Below, piece after piece: positions 19,110 through 29,511 of a DNA stretch of 64,000 nt. Every line of letters begins with the position of its first letter. The stretch's first letter is position 1. Position numbers and translations under genes: made by a program. Source of the stretch: an uncultured cyanobacterium (GTDB lineage: Bacteria; Cyanobacteriota; Cyanobacteriia; PCC-6307; Cyanobiaceae). Below the pieces are notes generated by a model. It was not told the DNA's origin, searched no databases, and was given only the letters and a program-made list of their open reading frames with translations. The stretch is taken from positions 27,317 through 91,316 of the forward strand of contig CAIOGZ010000010.1 of assembly GCA_903858015.1 (NCBI GenBank). Direction: 5' to 3'.

Positions 19110-20141
19110 CTACGGACGAGCCCGATGCATGGGGGCCGGGGCAGCCCCATCCCATTGCTCCTGCAGCCGGCGCCGTTCGGCCGCAGCAAGCGGCGGCAGG
19201 CTGCGACAGCGGGCCAGCACGGCGGCGGGGGGCGCCAGCAGCTCCCGCAGGGGGGGCGGGAAGCCTGCCAGGGCAGGTTCGAGCAGCGCCGGCGGCAGGG
19301 GGGGCACCCAACCGGCAGCCAGCAGACGGGGCAGCAGGGGTGGCTCCAGGGCCTCAGCCAGCCAATCGAGCGGGGCGCCCGCAGCACCGGCCGGGCTGAG
19401 CAGCAGGTTCCAGCCCAGGGGAGCCCCCTGCTCGGGCAACAGCACCGCCAGGCGGGGATCCCGGCGCAACAGCGGCACCACCCGCTGGCGCGGCAGCACC
19501 GCCGCCTCCGCCTGGCCATCGAGCAGGAGGCTGAGGCCGTCCCGGTCGTCGTAGGCCAGCGCCTGGGCCCGCAAGCGCCGCAACCGACCCCCATCCCCCT
19601 CAACCAGGGCAAGCGTGACCCGCGGCGAGGCCGGTAACACCACCCTGCCGCTAAGGCTGGGATCGAGCAGCAGATCCCAGCCTTCGGCCCGGCGGGCCAG
19701 CAAATCGGGGCGGTTGCGCAACACCAGCACCCAGGGATTGACGGACCAGGGGAAGGCCAGAACCGGTCCCCCGGCCGGAGCGAACAACCGGCTTACCGGG
19801 GCGGCAACGGGGTCGAGGCGGGCCAGCAGGGCCGCTGGGCCGATCGGCTGCAGGCTGGCGGCGGCCAGGCTTGAGGCCCAACCATCACTGAGCTGGGCCA
19901 GGGCCGGTCGAGGGCCAGCTGCGGCCGTCAGGGCCGCCCGCACGGCGGCGGGCTCCTCCAGCAACTGGGCCCGCCAGGTTTTTGGCAGCCGCGCGATCCA
20001 GGTGGCGGGGAGGTCGCCGCGGCTTGCGATCAGGCGCAGACGGGCGGCATCACAGCCCGTCAGGCCCAGGGCAGCCAGGCCAAGGGAGCCCCCGGCACCG
20101 AGCCGTAACACCTGCCGGCGCGACCAACGAAGCTCAGCCAT
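19110..20141 (-). CDS. Tat-exported lipoprotein, ABC substrate-binding-like
   Basis: A 343-residue protein starting at ATG 20141. Seen: a twin-arginine signal (RR at residues 8-9) followed by a hydrophobic stretch and a lipobox ALGLTGC with Cys30, so it is predicted to be folded in the cytoplasm, exported by Tat and lipid-anchored. The body resembles periplasmic solute-binding proteins of the spermidine/putrescine or iron type: FPWSVNPWVLVLRNRP, then WDLLLDPSLSGRVVLP. No permease or ATPase gene of that kind is adjacent. It overlaps the CobT-like gene by eight bases and ends 24 bp from the convergent AKR gene. The ligand is unknown. Confidence 0.65.
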   Translation of the reverse strand: MAELRWSRRQVLRLGAGGSLGLAALGLTGCDAARLRLIASRGDLPATWIARLPKTWRAQLLEEPAAVRAALTAAAGPRPALAQLSDGWASSLAAASLQPIGPAALLARLDPVAAPVSRLFAPAGGPVLAFPWSVNPWVLVLRNRPDLLARRAEGWDLLLDPSLSGRVVLPASPRVTLALVEGDGGRLRRLRAQALAYDDRDGLSLLLDGQAEAAVLPRQRVVPLLRRDPRLAVLLPEQGAPLGWNLLLSPAGAAGAPLDWLAEALEPPLLPRLLAAGWVPPLPPALLEPALAGFPPPLRELLAPPAAVLARCRSLPPLAAAERRRLQEQWDGAAPAPMHRARP

Positions 20142-21384
20142 CGCCGGACGGTAGAGGGTCGCCAGCCCCAGGCTCGAGCGGGGGGCCACCTGGAGCAGCT
20201 TGGGACGCCCCCAGCAGCTGGCGGCAGGCGGCATCGCAGGCGGTTGCCAGGCCCTCGGGCGAACGCCCCGCCAACTCCCAGAGGATAGCCAGACCGCCAG
20301 CCCCAACGCCTTCTTTGACGTAGCCCCGCTCGTAATCGGCCAGGGCGGGATGGATCGGGCCCCGAAAGCGCAGGGAAGCCGCGAATGCGAGCGGATCCAC
20401 GCCCCATTGGATGCCAATTCGCTGCAGCAACAGGCTCAGATCGCTGTCGGCCTCCGCGGCCACCCAGGCCGTGGTGCCCACCGCCGCCAACTCCGCCAGC
20501 CTCAAACGCAGGGCGGGAGGGGCTAGGGCCAGGGCCAGGGCCAGCACCGCCGCCATCTGGCTACCGCCGGCCAGTAGCACCGGCTGGCCCGTCTCAGCAG
20601 CAGCCAGCAGCAGCCCGGCCGCCAGAGGCTGCATCGGATCCCCGAGGCAGGCCAGCACCGCCACTGGATCAGGATCTCGTCCCCAGCCAGCCTTCAACGA
20701 GGTCCCGGCCGCCGCCAAGCCGCGGGCCACGAGGTCGGCCTTGAGGGCATGGGCAGGGCGATGCAGGCTGCCACTGACGATGCCGCCGGCCTCCAGGCCA
20801 AGACCCGTCAGCACAGCCTGGGCCGTGGTTGTGCCGCCGGGCACGCATTCGGCCAGCAGCAAGGGGCGGCAGCCGCCGGCAAGACTGCTGCGAGCAGCGG
20901 CCTGGCCCCAGCGCCGCCCCTGGGCCAGCAGGGCCTCGACCCGGGGCCGCTCCATGGCGCGACCACTGCTGAGGCAGCGGGCCGGGCCGCCCCCCGCCGG
21001 GGGGGGCAAACGCAGGTGGGGCACCGCCGGTGCCACCGCACAACCCAGATCCACCACCAGCGGTTGCAAGCCCAAACCAGCAACCACCACCTGGGCGATC
21101 AGGGCCGGTGACACCCCGGCCGGCAGGGGCGGCAGGGCATGGGGCAGGCTGGCTGCGGGGCCGAGCAGCAGCAACTCGGCGTCGGCGGCGGCGGTGGTCA
21201 GCCGCGCCGCGGGGCTGGCACCAGCGGCGGAGATCCCAGGCACCGCTGCCGTTTCGGTGGCGGCCAGCAGCAGCAGGACTTGGCAGTTGCCCAGGCTGGC
21301 GGACCAGCGGCGGCACCAGCGATCCGCCGCCGCCGACTCTCCATGCAGCCGCTGGGGGAAGCGAATCACTCCAGAGCGAATCAC
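20134..21384 (-). CDS. CobT-like nicotinate-nucleotide phosphoribosyltransferase family protein (UPF0284)
   Basis: A 416-residue protein of the TIGR00303/UPF0284 branch related to CobT, which activates the lower ligand of cobalamin. Seen: the signature AECVPGGTTTAQA, GLGLEAGGIVSGSLHRPA and a Gly-rich nucleotide-type turn VLLAGGSQMAAVLAL. Cyanobacteria make pseudocobalamin with adenine as lower ligand, so this branch may act on adenine (inference). It overlaps the DUF2232 gene by four bases (ATGA) and the downstream lipoprotein by eight, inside the topA operon. Family assignment is good, substrate unproven. Confidence 0.8.
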   Translation of the reverse strand: MIRSGVIRFPQRLHGESAAADRWCRRWSASLGNCQVLLLLAATETAAVPGISAAGASPAARLTTAAADAELLLLGPAASLPHALPPLPAGVSPALIAQVVVAGLGLQPLVVDLGCAVAPAVPHLRLPPPAGGGPARCLSSGRAMERPRVEALLAQGRRWGQAAARSSLAGGCRPLLLAECVPGGTTTAQAVLTGLGLEAGGIVSGSLHRPAHALKADLVARGLAAAGTSLKAGWGRDPDPVAVLACLGDPMQPLAAGLLLAAAETGQPVLLAGGSQMAAVLALALALAPPALRLRLAELAAVGTTAWVAAEADSDLSLLLQRIGIQWGVDPLAFAASLRFRGPIHPALADYERGYVKEGVGAGGLAILWELAGRSPEGLATACDAACRQLLGASQAAPGGPPLEPGAGDPLPSGDG

Positions 21385-22052
21385 TGCGGATCAAGGCAGA
21401 TCAGGCCGCGCAGGGCCTGGGGTGGTTCGCCGATCGGCGCCTGCAGCCTGGGGAAGATCCAGTAGGCCAGCACATGCAGGCAGAGGGCCATCAGCAGGTT
21501 CTGAATCAGCACCAAAACCAAGGCGGTGAGCTGCACCTGAGCCAAGTCGATGCCGGCACCGAGCCCCACCAAAGCCAGCAGCCGCTCCAAGAAACCAGCG
21601 GCGGCGGTGGTGATCAGCACCCAGAGGTTTTCGCCCACCAGCACCGACAGCACGGCCACCCGTATCAGAAAGCCAAGTGCACCGATCAGGCCTGCCACCG
21701 CCAGGCTGATCCACCAGTTCAGCCGCCGCCGCCAGCTCCAACCCAGCCACAGGGCCAGTAAACCGTAGGGGAACAGCACCAGGGGGCCCCGGATCGGGCC
21801 CATCAAGACCACCACGAGCAACCCCAGCACAACCACCCCCTCAAGGGCGCAGCGCCAACCATGGCGAAGCTGCAGCAGGGCCAGCGGCAGGGGCATGGCG
21901 AGGCGGAACAGGGGGCTGCCCACCGGCAGGTAATAGAGCGCCACCCACAACAGGGCGGTGGCGGCCGCCAGATAGGCGCTGTCCATCAGTTGGCGGGCCT
22001 GCCTGGGACTGAGCTGGCGCTGGGGAGGGGGCGACATGGTTGGCGCAAACAA
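21381..22052 (-). CDS. DUF2232 family membrane protein
   Basis: A 223-residue integral membrane protein with about seven hydrophobic segments. Seen: QARQLMDSAYLAAATALLW at the N-terminus, PYGLLALWLGWSWRRRLNWW in the middle and QNLLMALCLHVLAYWIFPRL near the end, typical of the DUF2232/YybS-like family common in cyanobacteria. A second ATG at 22037 (MSPPP) is equally good as a start. It lies 21 bp after the lipoprotein gene and overlaps the CobT-like gene, suggesting a membrane partner in cobamide or precursor handling, but that is only context. Function unknown. Confidence 0.75.
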   Translation of the reverse strand: MFAPTMSPPPQRQLSPRQARQLMDSAYLAAATALLWVALYYLPVGSPLFRLAMPLPLALLQLRHGWRCALEGVVVLGLLVVVLMGPIRGPLVLFPYGLLALWLGWSWRRRLNWWISLAVAGLIGALGFLIRVAVLSVLVGENLWVLITTAAAGFLERLLALVGLGAGIDLAQVQLTALVLVLIQNLLMALCLHVLAYWIFPRLQAPIGEPPQALRGLICLDPQ

Positions 22053-22073
22053 AAGGCAGGTGCGGAAAACGGC

Positions 22074-22745
22074 CTAGCGGGGTGGCGGGGCGGGACGCAC
22101 CGCCGGGCTGGCCGGCGCAACGGGCTCGGCGGCGGGGCCAGCGGCGGGAGCGGGAGCAGCGGTTGCAGCGGCGCCGATCCGTTCAATCGTTTCAACCTCG
22201 AAGGGCACGCCAGCGGCCCGCAGGGCCTGGGTCACCACCTCCGCCGGAGCGGCGGGATCGGCCTGGGGCAAACGAATCGTGACCCGGTACGGAGCCGCCT
22301 GGGCCGGGGGCTGGGCCAAGCGCGGCCCCCCGGCGCTGCCAGGCCCACTGCGGGACGACGATCCAGCCGCAGAGCGGGCTGGCGCTGGGGGGAGCGCTGG
22401 CACGGCGCCGGGCTTGGGCGCGGCCAGCGGCGTTGGGGCGGGCAGGGCTGGCGTTGTTGGCGCGCTGCCCCCGGGGGCGGCGCTGCCTGGGGGCAGCGCG
22501 CCAGCGGCGCCATTTGCGGGCTCGGCGTTCGGCTGGGCCCCAGGGGAGGCAGGGGTGCTGCTGGCGGCTCCCGCCACCGCCCCGGCGGCTGGGGGATCGG
22601 CGGGGCCGGGAAAGCTGCGGGAGAGGGCCTCCCCAAACGGCGTGCCACTGCAACCTCCGACCAGCAGCAGCGGCAGTAACCAGGGCAGGGCCTTGGGAAC
22701 GGGGCAGGCAGGGGGCCGCCGCTGCCACACAGGGTCCGGGTCCAT
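22074..22745 (-). CDS. Pro/Ala-rich predicted lipoprotein
   Basis: A 223-residue protein with a hydrophobic N-terminal segment ending in a lipobox LLVGGC (Cys32), then about 110 residues of Ala/Pro/Gly-rich linker. The conserved-looking part follows: PYRVTIRLPQADPAAP, EVVTQALRAAGVPFEVETIERI. It ends in another Ala/Pro tail. Its ATG overlaps the topA stop codon by one base (TGATG), so translation is coupled to topA. A short alpha/beta motif on a disordered stalk is suggested, but no domain name can be given. Confidence 0.7.
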   Translation of the reverse strand: MDPDPVWQRRPPACPVPKALPWLLPLLLVGGCSGTPFGEALSRSFPGPADPPAAGAVAGAASSTPASPGAQPNAEPANGAAGALPPGSAAPGGSAPTTPALPAPTPLAAPKPGAVPALPPAPARSAAGSSSRSGPGSAGGPRLAQPPAQAAPYRVTIRLPQADPAAPAEVVTQALRAAGVPFEVETIERIGAAATAAPAPAAGPAAEPVAPASPAVRPAPPPR

Positions 22746-25504
22746 CAGCTGCCCGCTGGCTTGATCACCCGCACCGCACTGGCCCGCAACCGGCCGGTCT
22801 TGGTGGTGGCTGGAGTTTTGGAGGCGGGTTTGGCGGCCTTGGCCGCAGCGCTGCTGGCCTTACTGGCACTGGCCTTACTGCCACTGACCTTGCTGCCACT
22901 GGCCTTGCCCGTACCCGCCCGGCCGGATCCCTTGCCGCTGGCAGCCTTGGCGGCCAACAGCTCGACCGCCTGCTCCAGGGTGATCGTCTCGGCCGTGCCG
23001 CCCTCGGGCAGGGAGGCATTGAGCTTGCCCTGCTTCACGTACAGCCCGTAGGGGCCATTGAACAGCTGGATGGCGTCATCGGCCCCTGGCGGCGTGCCGA
23101 GGTCCTTGAGGGCGGTGCGCCCGCCACGGCCGCGCTTGGGTTCGGCCAGCAACTCCAGGGCCCGGGCCAGGCCGATCGCCAGCACCTCGTCGTCACCCTT
23201 GAGGGAGCGATAGTCCTTCTCGCCCTTGCCCTTGTCGTGCACCACATAGGGTCCGAACCGCCCTAGCCCTGCCTGCACCTTGCCCCCGTCGGGGTGCTCA
23301 CCCAGGTGGCGGGGAAGGCGCAGCAGACCGAGGGCATCCTCAAGAGCCATCTCCTCGGGCTTGATCCCCTTGGGTAGGGAGGCGCGCTTCGGTTTGGGGG
23401 TGGCCTCACTGGCCTGACCCAACTGCAGATAGGGCCCGTACTGGCCGAACAGCAGGTAGACGGCTTCGCCGGTTTCCGGATCGACCCCCAGCGATTCGGG
23501 GCCATCGGCCTTTTGCTTCAGGATCAGCTCGGCGCGGTCGGCATCGAGGTCGGCCGGGGTGACCTCCACCGGCAGGGTGGCCTTGAGCAGCTCTTCACTG
23601 CCGTCGTCGGCCAGCCGTTTCTTTTCGAGGTAGGCGCCGAAGCGGCCGATCCGCACCACACAGGGCAGCCCCTCCAGCTCCACGGTGCGGGAGACGCCGG
23701 GGTCGATGTCACCCTCCCGTTGCAGCACCTGGGTTTCCAAGCCCTGCTCGCCCTTGTAGAAGCCCTCCAGATAGGGAAGCCACGGCACCTTGCCGGTGGA
23801 AATCTCATCGAGGGTGGTTTCCATCCGGGCGGTGAAGCTTGTATCGACCAGATCGGGGAAATGCTCCTCTAGCAGGGCCGTCACCGCGAAGGCGGTAAAA
23901 CTCGGGGTGAGGGCGTTGTTGTGGAGGGTTGCATACCCCCGATCCACGATCGTGCCGATAATCGAGGCATAGGTGGAGGGGCGACCGATGCCCTCCTTCT
24001 CCAGCATCTTGACCAGGGCCGCCTCGCTGTAGCGGGCCGGTGGCTGGGTCTGGTGGCCGAGGGCCTCGACCAGCTCGCTGCTGGGGCTATCGCCCACCTT
24101 GAGGCTGGGCAGGAGCACCTCCTGGCCCTCCAGGGCGGCATCGGGGTCGTCGCTGCCCTCCACGTAGGCGCGGAAGAAGCCGGCGAAGTCGATCCGCTTG
24201 CCGCTGGCGCGGAAGCTGGCGGGGCCCACGGCGCTGCCGGCGGCGGCCTCCAGGTCGACCGCCAGCATGGTGAGCTTGGCGTCGGCCATCTGGCTGGCCA
24301 CGGTGCGCTTCCAGATCAACTCGTAGAGGGCCAGGTCGCGGCCATCGAGGCCAGTATCGGCTGGGGTCCGGAAGGCTTCACCGGCGGGCCGGATCGCTTC
24401 GTGGGCCTCCTGGGCGTTACGGGCCTTGGTGGTGAACTGGCGCGGTGCCGGTGAGAGGTAGTCCTTGCCGTACTTCTCGGCCACGCAGCTGCGGGCGGCG
24501 TTGATCGCCTGGTCGGAGAGGTGCACCGAATCGGTGCGCATGTAGGTGATGAACCCCCGCTCGTAAAGGGCCTGGGCGGTGCGCATCGTTTCCCGGGCCG
24601 AGAGCCGCAGCTTGCGGTTGGCCTCCTGCTGCAGGGTGCTGGTGGTGAAGGGCGGCACCGGTTTGCGCAGCGTGGGCTTCTCCTCCACCGCCGCCACCCG
24701 CCACGGGGCGTTCTGCACCGCCTGTTGGAGGGCGCGGGCCTCGGCCTCGCTGAGCAGCCGCGCTTTGGTACCGGCCTTGAGGCCGCCGGTGGTCTCGTCG
24801 AAATCGCCGCCACCGGCGATCCGCTCTCCCTTCACATGGCTGAGCTTCGCCTCGAAGCTGTGGCCGGCCTGCACCAATTTGGCTTTGAGATCCCAGTAGC
24901 TGCCGCTGCGGAAGGCCCGACGGGCCCGCTCCCGCTGCACCAGCAAGCGCACCGCCACCGACTGCACCCGACCGGCCGAAAGCCCCCAGGCCACCTTCTT
25001 CCAAAGCAGCGGCGAGAGCGTGTAGCCCACCAGGCGATCGAGGATGCGGCGGGTTTCCTGGGCGTGCACGAGCTCCATGTCGAGTTCGCGGGTGCTCTCC
25101 AGGGCCCGGCCGATCGCCTCCTTGGTGATCTCGTGGAACACCATCCGCTTAACGGGCACCTTGGGGGAGAGCAGCTGCAGCAGGTGCCAGCTGATGCTCT
25201 CCCCCTCGCGGTCCTCGTCGGTGGCTAGCAGCAGCTGGTCGGCACCCTTGAGGGCGTCCTTGAGCTCCTTGACCACCTTTTTCTTGTCCTTGGGCACCAC
25301 GTACAGCGGTTCGAAGGCCTGGGCGGTGTTAACGCCCAAGTTGGCCCACTTCTCACCCTTGTGGCTGGCCGGAATCTCGCTGGCGTTATTGGGCAAATCG
25401 CGCACGTGGCCCATGGAGGCCTCGACGCGAAAATCCTTCGGCAGGTAGCCCCGGATGGTTCTGGCCTTGGTGGGGCTCTCAACGATGACCAGGGTGTGCG
25501 CCAC
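22745..25504 (-). CDS. topA: DNA topoisomerase I
   Basis: A 919-residue type IA topoisomerase that relaxes negative supercoils. Seen: the Toprim domain opening [14 protein letters not shown] with [12 protein letters not shown], and active-site Tyr321 in [10 protein letters not shown]-terminal repeats follow, each with an FGPYV/YGPYL core ([36 protein letters not shown]), which replace zinc fingers in cyanobacterial TopA. It ends in a Lys/Ser/Ala-rich tail made of GSKASxSKAS-like repeats, likely a flexible DNA-binding tail. The GTG at 25504 is the start that fits the family; an upstream ATG-type start would add 41 unrelated residues. Divergent from ndhB. Confidence 0.95.
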   Translation of the reverse strand: MAHTLVIVESPTKARTIRGYLPKDFRVEASMGHVRDLPNNASEIPASHKGEKWANLGVNTAQAFEPLYVVPKDKKKVVKELKDALKGADQLLLATDEDREGESISWHLLQLLSPKVPVKRMVFHEITKEAIGRALESTRELDMELVHAQETRRILDRLVGYTLSPLLWKKVAWGLSAGRVQSVAVRLLVQRERARRAFRSGSYWDLKAKLVQAGHSFEAKLSHVKGERIAGGGDFDETTGGLKAGTKARLLSEAEARALQQAVQNAPWRVAAVEEKPTLRKPVPPFTTSTLQQEANRKLRLSARETMRTAQALYERGFITYMRTDSVHLSDQAINAARSCVAEKYGKDYLSPAPRQFTTKARNAQEAHEAIRPAGEAFRTPADTGLDGRDLALYELIWKRTVASQMADAKLTMLAVDLEAAAGSAVGPASFRASGKRIDFAGFFRAYVEGSDDPDAALEGQEVLLPSLKVGDSPSSELVEALGHQTQPPARYSEAALVKMLEKEGIGRPSTYASIIGTIVDRGYATLHNNALTPSFTAFAVTALLEEHFPDLVDTSFTARMETTLDEISTGKVPWLPYLEGFYKGEQGLETQVLQREGDIDPGVSRTVELEGLPCVVRIGRFGAYLEKKRLADDGSEELLKATLPVEVTPADLDADRAELILKQKADGPESLGVDPETGEAVYLLFGQYGPYLQLGQASEATPKPKRASLPKGIKPEEMALEDALGLLRLPRHLGEHPDGGKVQAGLGRFGPYVVHDKGKGEKDYRSLKGDDEVLAIGLARALELLAEPKRGRGGRTALKDLGTPPGADDAIQLFNGPYGLYVKQGKLNASLPEGGTAETITLEQAVELLAAKAASGKGSGRAGTGKASGSKVSGSKASASKASSAAAKAAKPASKTPATTKTGRLRASAVRVIKPAGS

Positions 25505-25630
25505 GGAAACGCAGGAAATCGTCTCCCTCTTTATCGCATCGGCGTCCTTGGCGACGAACCGGACCGCCACCAACAGGCCTGGAGCAGGGCAATGGAAGCC
25601 TGAAACGGCCGCTACAGTCCGCTGCACCGG

Positions 25631-27295
25631 ATGCCTTCCTCCCCCGTGGTCGTCGCCCTGGCACTTGCCGGTGCCCTCGCAGGGATCCCACCTGGGGTCC
25701 AGCCCCCCCTGCTGATCAGCTTGCCAACCCCAGCGTCTGCGGCCACCGATGCGATCGGCTCAGGCCTCAGCACCGGTGCCCTCAACCTCCAGCTCAATGC
25801 CGGCGCCATCGCCCCCGAGGTGGCGGTGCTGCTGGCCCTGTTGGCCTGCCTGCTGGTGGATCTGGCCGGTGAAAAGGCCGCCAGCCGTTGGGTACCCCCG
25901 CTTTGCTACGGCGGCCTGGGAGCCGCCCTGGTGCTGCTGGCCCTGCAGTGGAACGGCCCCCTGGAGCCGTCTTTCCTAGGCTCCTTCCTGGCCGACAACC
26001 TGGCGATCGCTTTTCGGGCCGTCGTGGCGGCCTCCACCTTGATCACGCTGCTGCTCAGCTGGCGCTACGTGGAGCGCAGCGGCACGCCAGTCGGCGAATA
26101 CGCGGCCATCTTGCTTGCCGCCACGCTCGGGGCGATGTTCCTGTGCGGTTCCACCGACCTGATCAGCATTTTTGTTTCGCTGGAAACGCTCTCGGTTTCC
26201 AGTTATCTGCTCTCGGGCTACATGAAGCGGGATGCCCGCAGTTCTGAGGCAGCCCTCAAGTATCTGCTGGTCGGTTCCGCGGCGGCGGCGGTGTTTCTTT
26301 ACGGTGCCTCGCTGCTCTACGGCCTGAGTGGGGGTAGCACCAGCCTTGAGGGGATCGCCCTGGCCCTGCGCACGGCCGCCTCGCCGATCACGGCGCTCAC
26401 CCTGGTGTTTGTGCTGGCCACCGTGGCCTTCAAGATTGCGGCGGTGCCGTTCCACCAGTGGACCCCCGATGTCTATGAGGGCTCCCCTACCCCGGTGGTG
26501 GCCTTCCTTTCGGTGGGCTCCAAGGCGGCGGGGTTTGCCCTGGCCCTGCGGTTGCTGGTGGGCTGTTTCGAGGTCTTTGATGCCCAATGGAAGTTCCTGT
26601 TCACCGTGCTGGCGGTGCTGAGCATGGTGCTGGGCAATGTGGTGGCCCTAGCCCAGACCTCGATGAAACGGATGCTGGCCTACAGCTCGATTGGCCAGGC
26701 TGGTTTTGTGATGATCGGCCTGGTCTGCGGCACCGAGGATGGCTTCGCCTCGATGGTGCTGTACATGGCGGCCTACCTGTTCATGAATCTCGGCGCCTTC
26801 GCCTGCATCATTCTGTTCTCACTGCGCACCGGCAGCGACCGCATCGCCGACTATGCGGGCCTCTACCAGAAAGATCCCTTAATCACCCTGGGCCTGAGCC
26901 TATGCTTGCTCTCGCTGGGCGGCATCCCTCCGATGCTCGGCTTCTTCGCCAAGATCTATCTGTTCTTCGCCGGCTGGGCCGACAAGCAATACCTGCTGGT
27001 GGTGGTCGGCTTAGTGACGTCAGTTGTCTCGATTTATTATTATATCTCCGTCATCAAGATGATGGTGGTCAAGGAGCCCCAAGAGGCTTCTGATGTGGTG
27101 AAAGCCTACCCCGAGATCAGCTGGAATCTGGCTGGCATGCAACCGCTGCGCGCCGCCCTGGTGGGCTGCGTGCTGGTGACGGCGGTGGGCGGCATCCTCT
27201 CCAGCCCCCTGTTTGACTGGGCCAGCGCCACCGTGGCTGGCACCCCGATCCTGCAGCAGGCGATTGCCGCAGCGGCTGTGCCGCCGCTGGGTTGA
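25631..27295 (+). CDS. ndhB: NAD(P)H-quinone oxidoreductase subunit 2
   Basis: A 554-residue, roughly 14-helix subunit of the NDH-1 complex in thylakoids, a proton-pumping antiporter-like subunit used in respiration, cyclic electron flow and CO2 uptake. Seen: [39 protein letters not shown], the membrane Lys of the antiporter family and [15 protein letters not shown]. The family core begins at [15 protein letters not shown] near residue 47; the preceding part resembles a signal peptide and is longer than in most homologues. A TTG of the next gene's frame overlaps the stop, but a later start is preferred for that gene. Confidence 0.95.
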   Translation: MPSSPVVVALALAGALAGIPPGVQPPLLISLPTPASAATDAIGSGLSTGALNLQLNAGAIAPEVAVLLALLACLLVDLAGEKAASRWVPPLCYGGLGAALVLLALQWNGPLEPSFLGSFLADNLAIAFRAVVAASTLITLLLSWRYVERSGTPVGEYAAILLAATLGAMFLCGSTDLISIFVSLETLSVSSYLLSGYMKRDARSSEAALKYLLVGSAAAAVFLYGASLLYGLSGGSTSLEGIALALRTAASPITALTLVFVLATVAFKIAAVPFHQWTPDVYEGSPTPVVAFLSVGSKAAGFALALRLLVGCFEVFDAQWKFLFTVLAVLSMVLGNVVALAQTSMKRMLAYSSIGQAGFVMIGLVCGTEDGFASMVLYMAAYLFMNLGAFACIILFSLRTGSDRIADYAGLYQKDPLITLGLSLCLLSLGGIPPMLGFFAKIYLFFAGWADKQYLLVVVGLVTSVVSIYYYISVIKMMVVKEPQEASDVVKAYPEISWNLAGMQPLRAALVGCVLVTAVGGILSSPLFDWASATVAGTPILQQAIAAAAVPPLG

Positions 27296-27342
27296 ACCAT
27301 TCCAACCCCAGCTCGCGCCCAGCTCCCCAGCCCCCTTCAGCC

Positions 27343-28026
27343 GTGGCCCATCCCCCTGATCCGGTTGCCGAGCTGCTGCATGTCTCGAAGCTCTACGGCA
27401 GCGGCGACACCCTGGTGAAGGCCCTCGACGACCTCTGCCTCAGGCTCGAGCGAGGCGATTATGTGGCGGTGATGGGCAGCTCCGGCTCGGGCAAGAGCAC
27501 GGCGATGAATATCCTGGGCTGCCTCGATCGGCCCAGCAGCGGCAGCTATCGGCTCAACGGCGTGCCGGTCGAAAGCCTCGACGACGATGCCCTAGCGGAT
27601 GTGCGCAATCGCCAGCTGGGCTTTGTGTTCCAGCAATTCCATCTGCTGCCCCAGCTCAGCGCCCTCGACAACGTGATGCTGCCGATGATTTATGCCGGGG
27701 TGCCCGCCGAGCAGCGGCGCCAGCGGGCCCGCCTGGCCCTGGAGCGGGTGGGTCTGGGCCAGCGGATCGACAACAGGCCCAACCAGCTCTCGGGCGGCCA
27801 GCAGCAACGGGTGGCGGTGGCCCGGGCCCTGATCAACCAGCCAGCCCTGCTGCTCGCCGATGAACCCACCGGCGCCCTCGATTCCCAAACCACTAAGGAG
27901 GTGCTCGCCATCTTCGACGAGCTCAATGCCCAGGGGATCACGATCCTGCTGGTGACCCATGAACAGGAGGTGGGCGACCGGGCCAAACGGGTGGTGCAAT
28001 TCCGCGATGGCCGCATCGCCAGCTAA
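27343..28026 (+). CDS. ABC transporter ATP-binding protein (MacB/LolD/DevA-like)
   Basis: A 227-residue nucleotide-binding subunit. Seen: Walker A GSSGSGKST, Q-loop FVFQQFHLLPQLSALDNV (typical of the MacB/LolD class), signature LSGGQQQRVAVARAL, Walker B LLLADEPTGALD and switch His in LLVTHEQEV. The GTG at 27343 is chosen; a TTG at 27292 overlapping the ndhB stop would add 17 Pro/Ser residues. No FtsX-like permease lies adjacent, so the membrane partner is encoded elsewhere. It follows ndhB closely and may be cotranscribed. Confidence 0.88.
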   Translation: MAHPPDPVAELLHVSKLYGSGDTLVKALDDLCLRLERGDYVAVMGSSGSGKSTAMNILGCLDRPSSGSYRLNGVPVESLDDDALADVRNRQLGFVFQQFHLLPQLSALDNVMLPMIYAGVPAEQRRQRARLALERVGLGQRIDNRPNQLSGGQQQRVAVARALINQPALLLADEPTGALDSQTTKEVLAIFDELNAQGITILLVTHEQEVGDRAKRVVQFRDGRIAS

Positions 28027-28077
28027 GCCAGGGCCGCCCGGCGCTGGTAGGGTTCGGCCAACGGACTAGCCCAGTCA

Positions 28078-29460
28078 ATGGCCTCAGGACTGCTGATCGA
28101 AGGTCTGCTGATCCTGGTCCTGATCGTTGCCAACGGTGTGTTTTCCGGTTCGGAAATTGCGGTCGTTTCAGCCCGCAAAGTGCGCCTGCAGCAGCTGGTG
28201 GAGCGCGGCGACCGCCGGGCCCGGGCAGCCCTGAAGCTGGCCAACGCCCCCAACGATTTCCTCTCGACCGTGCAGATCGGGATCACCCTGATCGGCATCC
28301 TCAGCGGTGCCGTGGGGGGAGCCACCATCGCCCGCAGGCTGGAGCCGCTGCTGGCGGGCCTGCCCTGGATTGGCCGCTCCGCCGAGGGGGTCAGCGTGGT
28401 GCTGGTGGTGGGGGTGATCACCTATTTGTCGCTGGTGATCGGCGAACTGGTGCCGAAGCGAATCGCCCTCAACGACCCCGAGGCGATCGCCTGCGCCGTA
28501 GCTGGGCCGATGCGGGGTCTGGCCCGGATCAGTGCCCCCCTGGTGCAGCTGTTGGGCAAGTCCACCGAGGCGCTGCTCAGCCTGCTGGGGATCCGCGCCT
28601 CCGGCGAACCCGACCTCACCGAAGACGAGATCAAGGCCCTGATCCGCCAGGGGGCCGAAGCGGGGGTGTTTGAGGAGGCGGAGCATGACATGGTGCAGCG
28701 GGTGTTCCGGCTGGGGGATCGCCCGATCCGCGCCTTCATGACCCCCCGCACCGAGATCACCTGGCTCGATGCCGAAGCCCCAGCCGAGCAGCAACTGGAG
28801 ACGGTGATCGCCAGCAGCCATTCGCGGCTGCCGGTGGGCCGCGGCAGCCTCGACGCCTGTGAAGGGGTGCTGCGCACCAGCCAGTTTCTGGTGGCCGAGC
28901 GGCTGGGGTGGAGCGGCCGCGGCGAAACGGCGGACTTCTCCGCCGGAGCTCGGGTCAACGGCCTTGGCGTCCAGCTGCCGCCGCTGCTGCAACCGACCCT
29001 CTATGTGGCCGCCACGACGCGGGCGCTGGCGGTGATCGAGCAATTCCGCCAATCCGGCAGCCACATCGCCCTGGTCACCGATGAATTTGGAGGCATTGAG
29101 GGCTTGGTCACCGTCACCGACCTGATGGAGGCGATCGTGGGCGACCTGCCCTCCGCCGAAGACAATGAAGACCCGGCCGTGGTCCAACGGGAGGATGGTT
29201 CCTGGCTGATCGATGGCTTCCTCGAGATTGAAGCCTTCAAGGAGCTGGTGGAGCGCTCGCGGCTGGCGGGCGAAGGCAGCGGCGATTTCCACACCGTCGG
29301 CGGCTTTGCCATGCACCGGCTCGGCCATATCCCCCGCACGGGCGAACGGTTCGAAACCGATGGCTTGGGCTTCGAAATCGTTGACATGGATGGCCATCGG
29401 GTCGACAAGTTGCTGGTCAGCCTGGTGGAACCCGATGCTTCGAGCGGCGATCCCAGCTGA
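28078..29460 (+). CDS. CNNM/CorC-type membrane protein with CBS pair
   Basis: A 460-residue protein of the hemolysin-C/CNNM family linked to Mg2+ or Co2+ efflux. Seen: an N-terminal DUF21 membrane domain (about 1-200) with LLILVLIVANGVFSGSEIAVVS and VVGVITYLSLVIGELVPKRIAL. A CBS pair follows (about 215-360) with FMTPRTEITWLDAE and HIALVTDEFGGIEGLVTVTD. A C-terminal CorC/HlyC domain (about 375-450) contains DGFLEIEAFKE and ERFETDGLGFEI. Starts at ATG 28078, 51 bp after the ABC ATPase. The stop codon is the first element of a tandem repeat array. Confidence 0.9.
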   Translation: MASGLLIEGLLILVLIVANGVFSGSEIAVVSARKVRLQQLVERGDRRARAALKLANAPNDFLSTVQIGITLIGILSGAVGGATIARRLEPLLAGLPWIGRSAEGVSVVLVVGVITYLSLVIGELVPKRIALNDPEAIACAVAGPMRGLARISAPLVQLLGKSTEALLSLLGIRASGEPDLTEDEIKALIRQGAEAGVFEEAEHDMVQRVFRLGDRPIRAFMTPRTEITWLDAEAPAEQQLETVIASSHSRLPVGRGSLDACEGVLRTSQFLVAERLGWSGRGETADFSAGARVNGLGVQLPPLLQPTLYVAATTRALAVIEQFRQSGSHIALVTDEFGGIEGLVTVTDLMEAIVGDLPSAEDNEDPAVVQREDGSWLIDGFLEIEAFKELVERSRLAGEGSGDFHTVGGFAMHRLGHIPRTGERFETDGLGFEIVDMDGHRVDKLLVSLVEPDASSGDPS

Positions 29461-29511
29461 TGGGTGCTAGCTGATTGGGCACCAGCTGATGGGCGCCAAC
29501 TGATCGCCCCC
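29455..29511. repeat. 14-15-bp tandem repeat starting at the CNNM stop codon
   Basis: Four units: 29455-29468, 29469-29483, 29484-29497 and 29498-29511, consensus AGCTGATGGGCGCC. The first unit includes the last sense codon and the TGA stop of the CNNM gene, so the array is a tandem copy of the gene end. One unit is 15 bp, so frame is not kept. Confidence 0.88.

Noticed and set aside
21030..21761. Plus-strand open frames over the CobT-like and DUF2232 genes
   Set aside because: Arg/Gln/Pro-rich antisense shadows with no initiation signals or domains.
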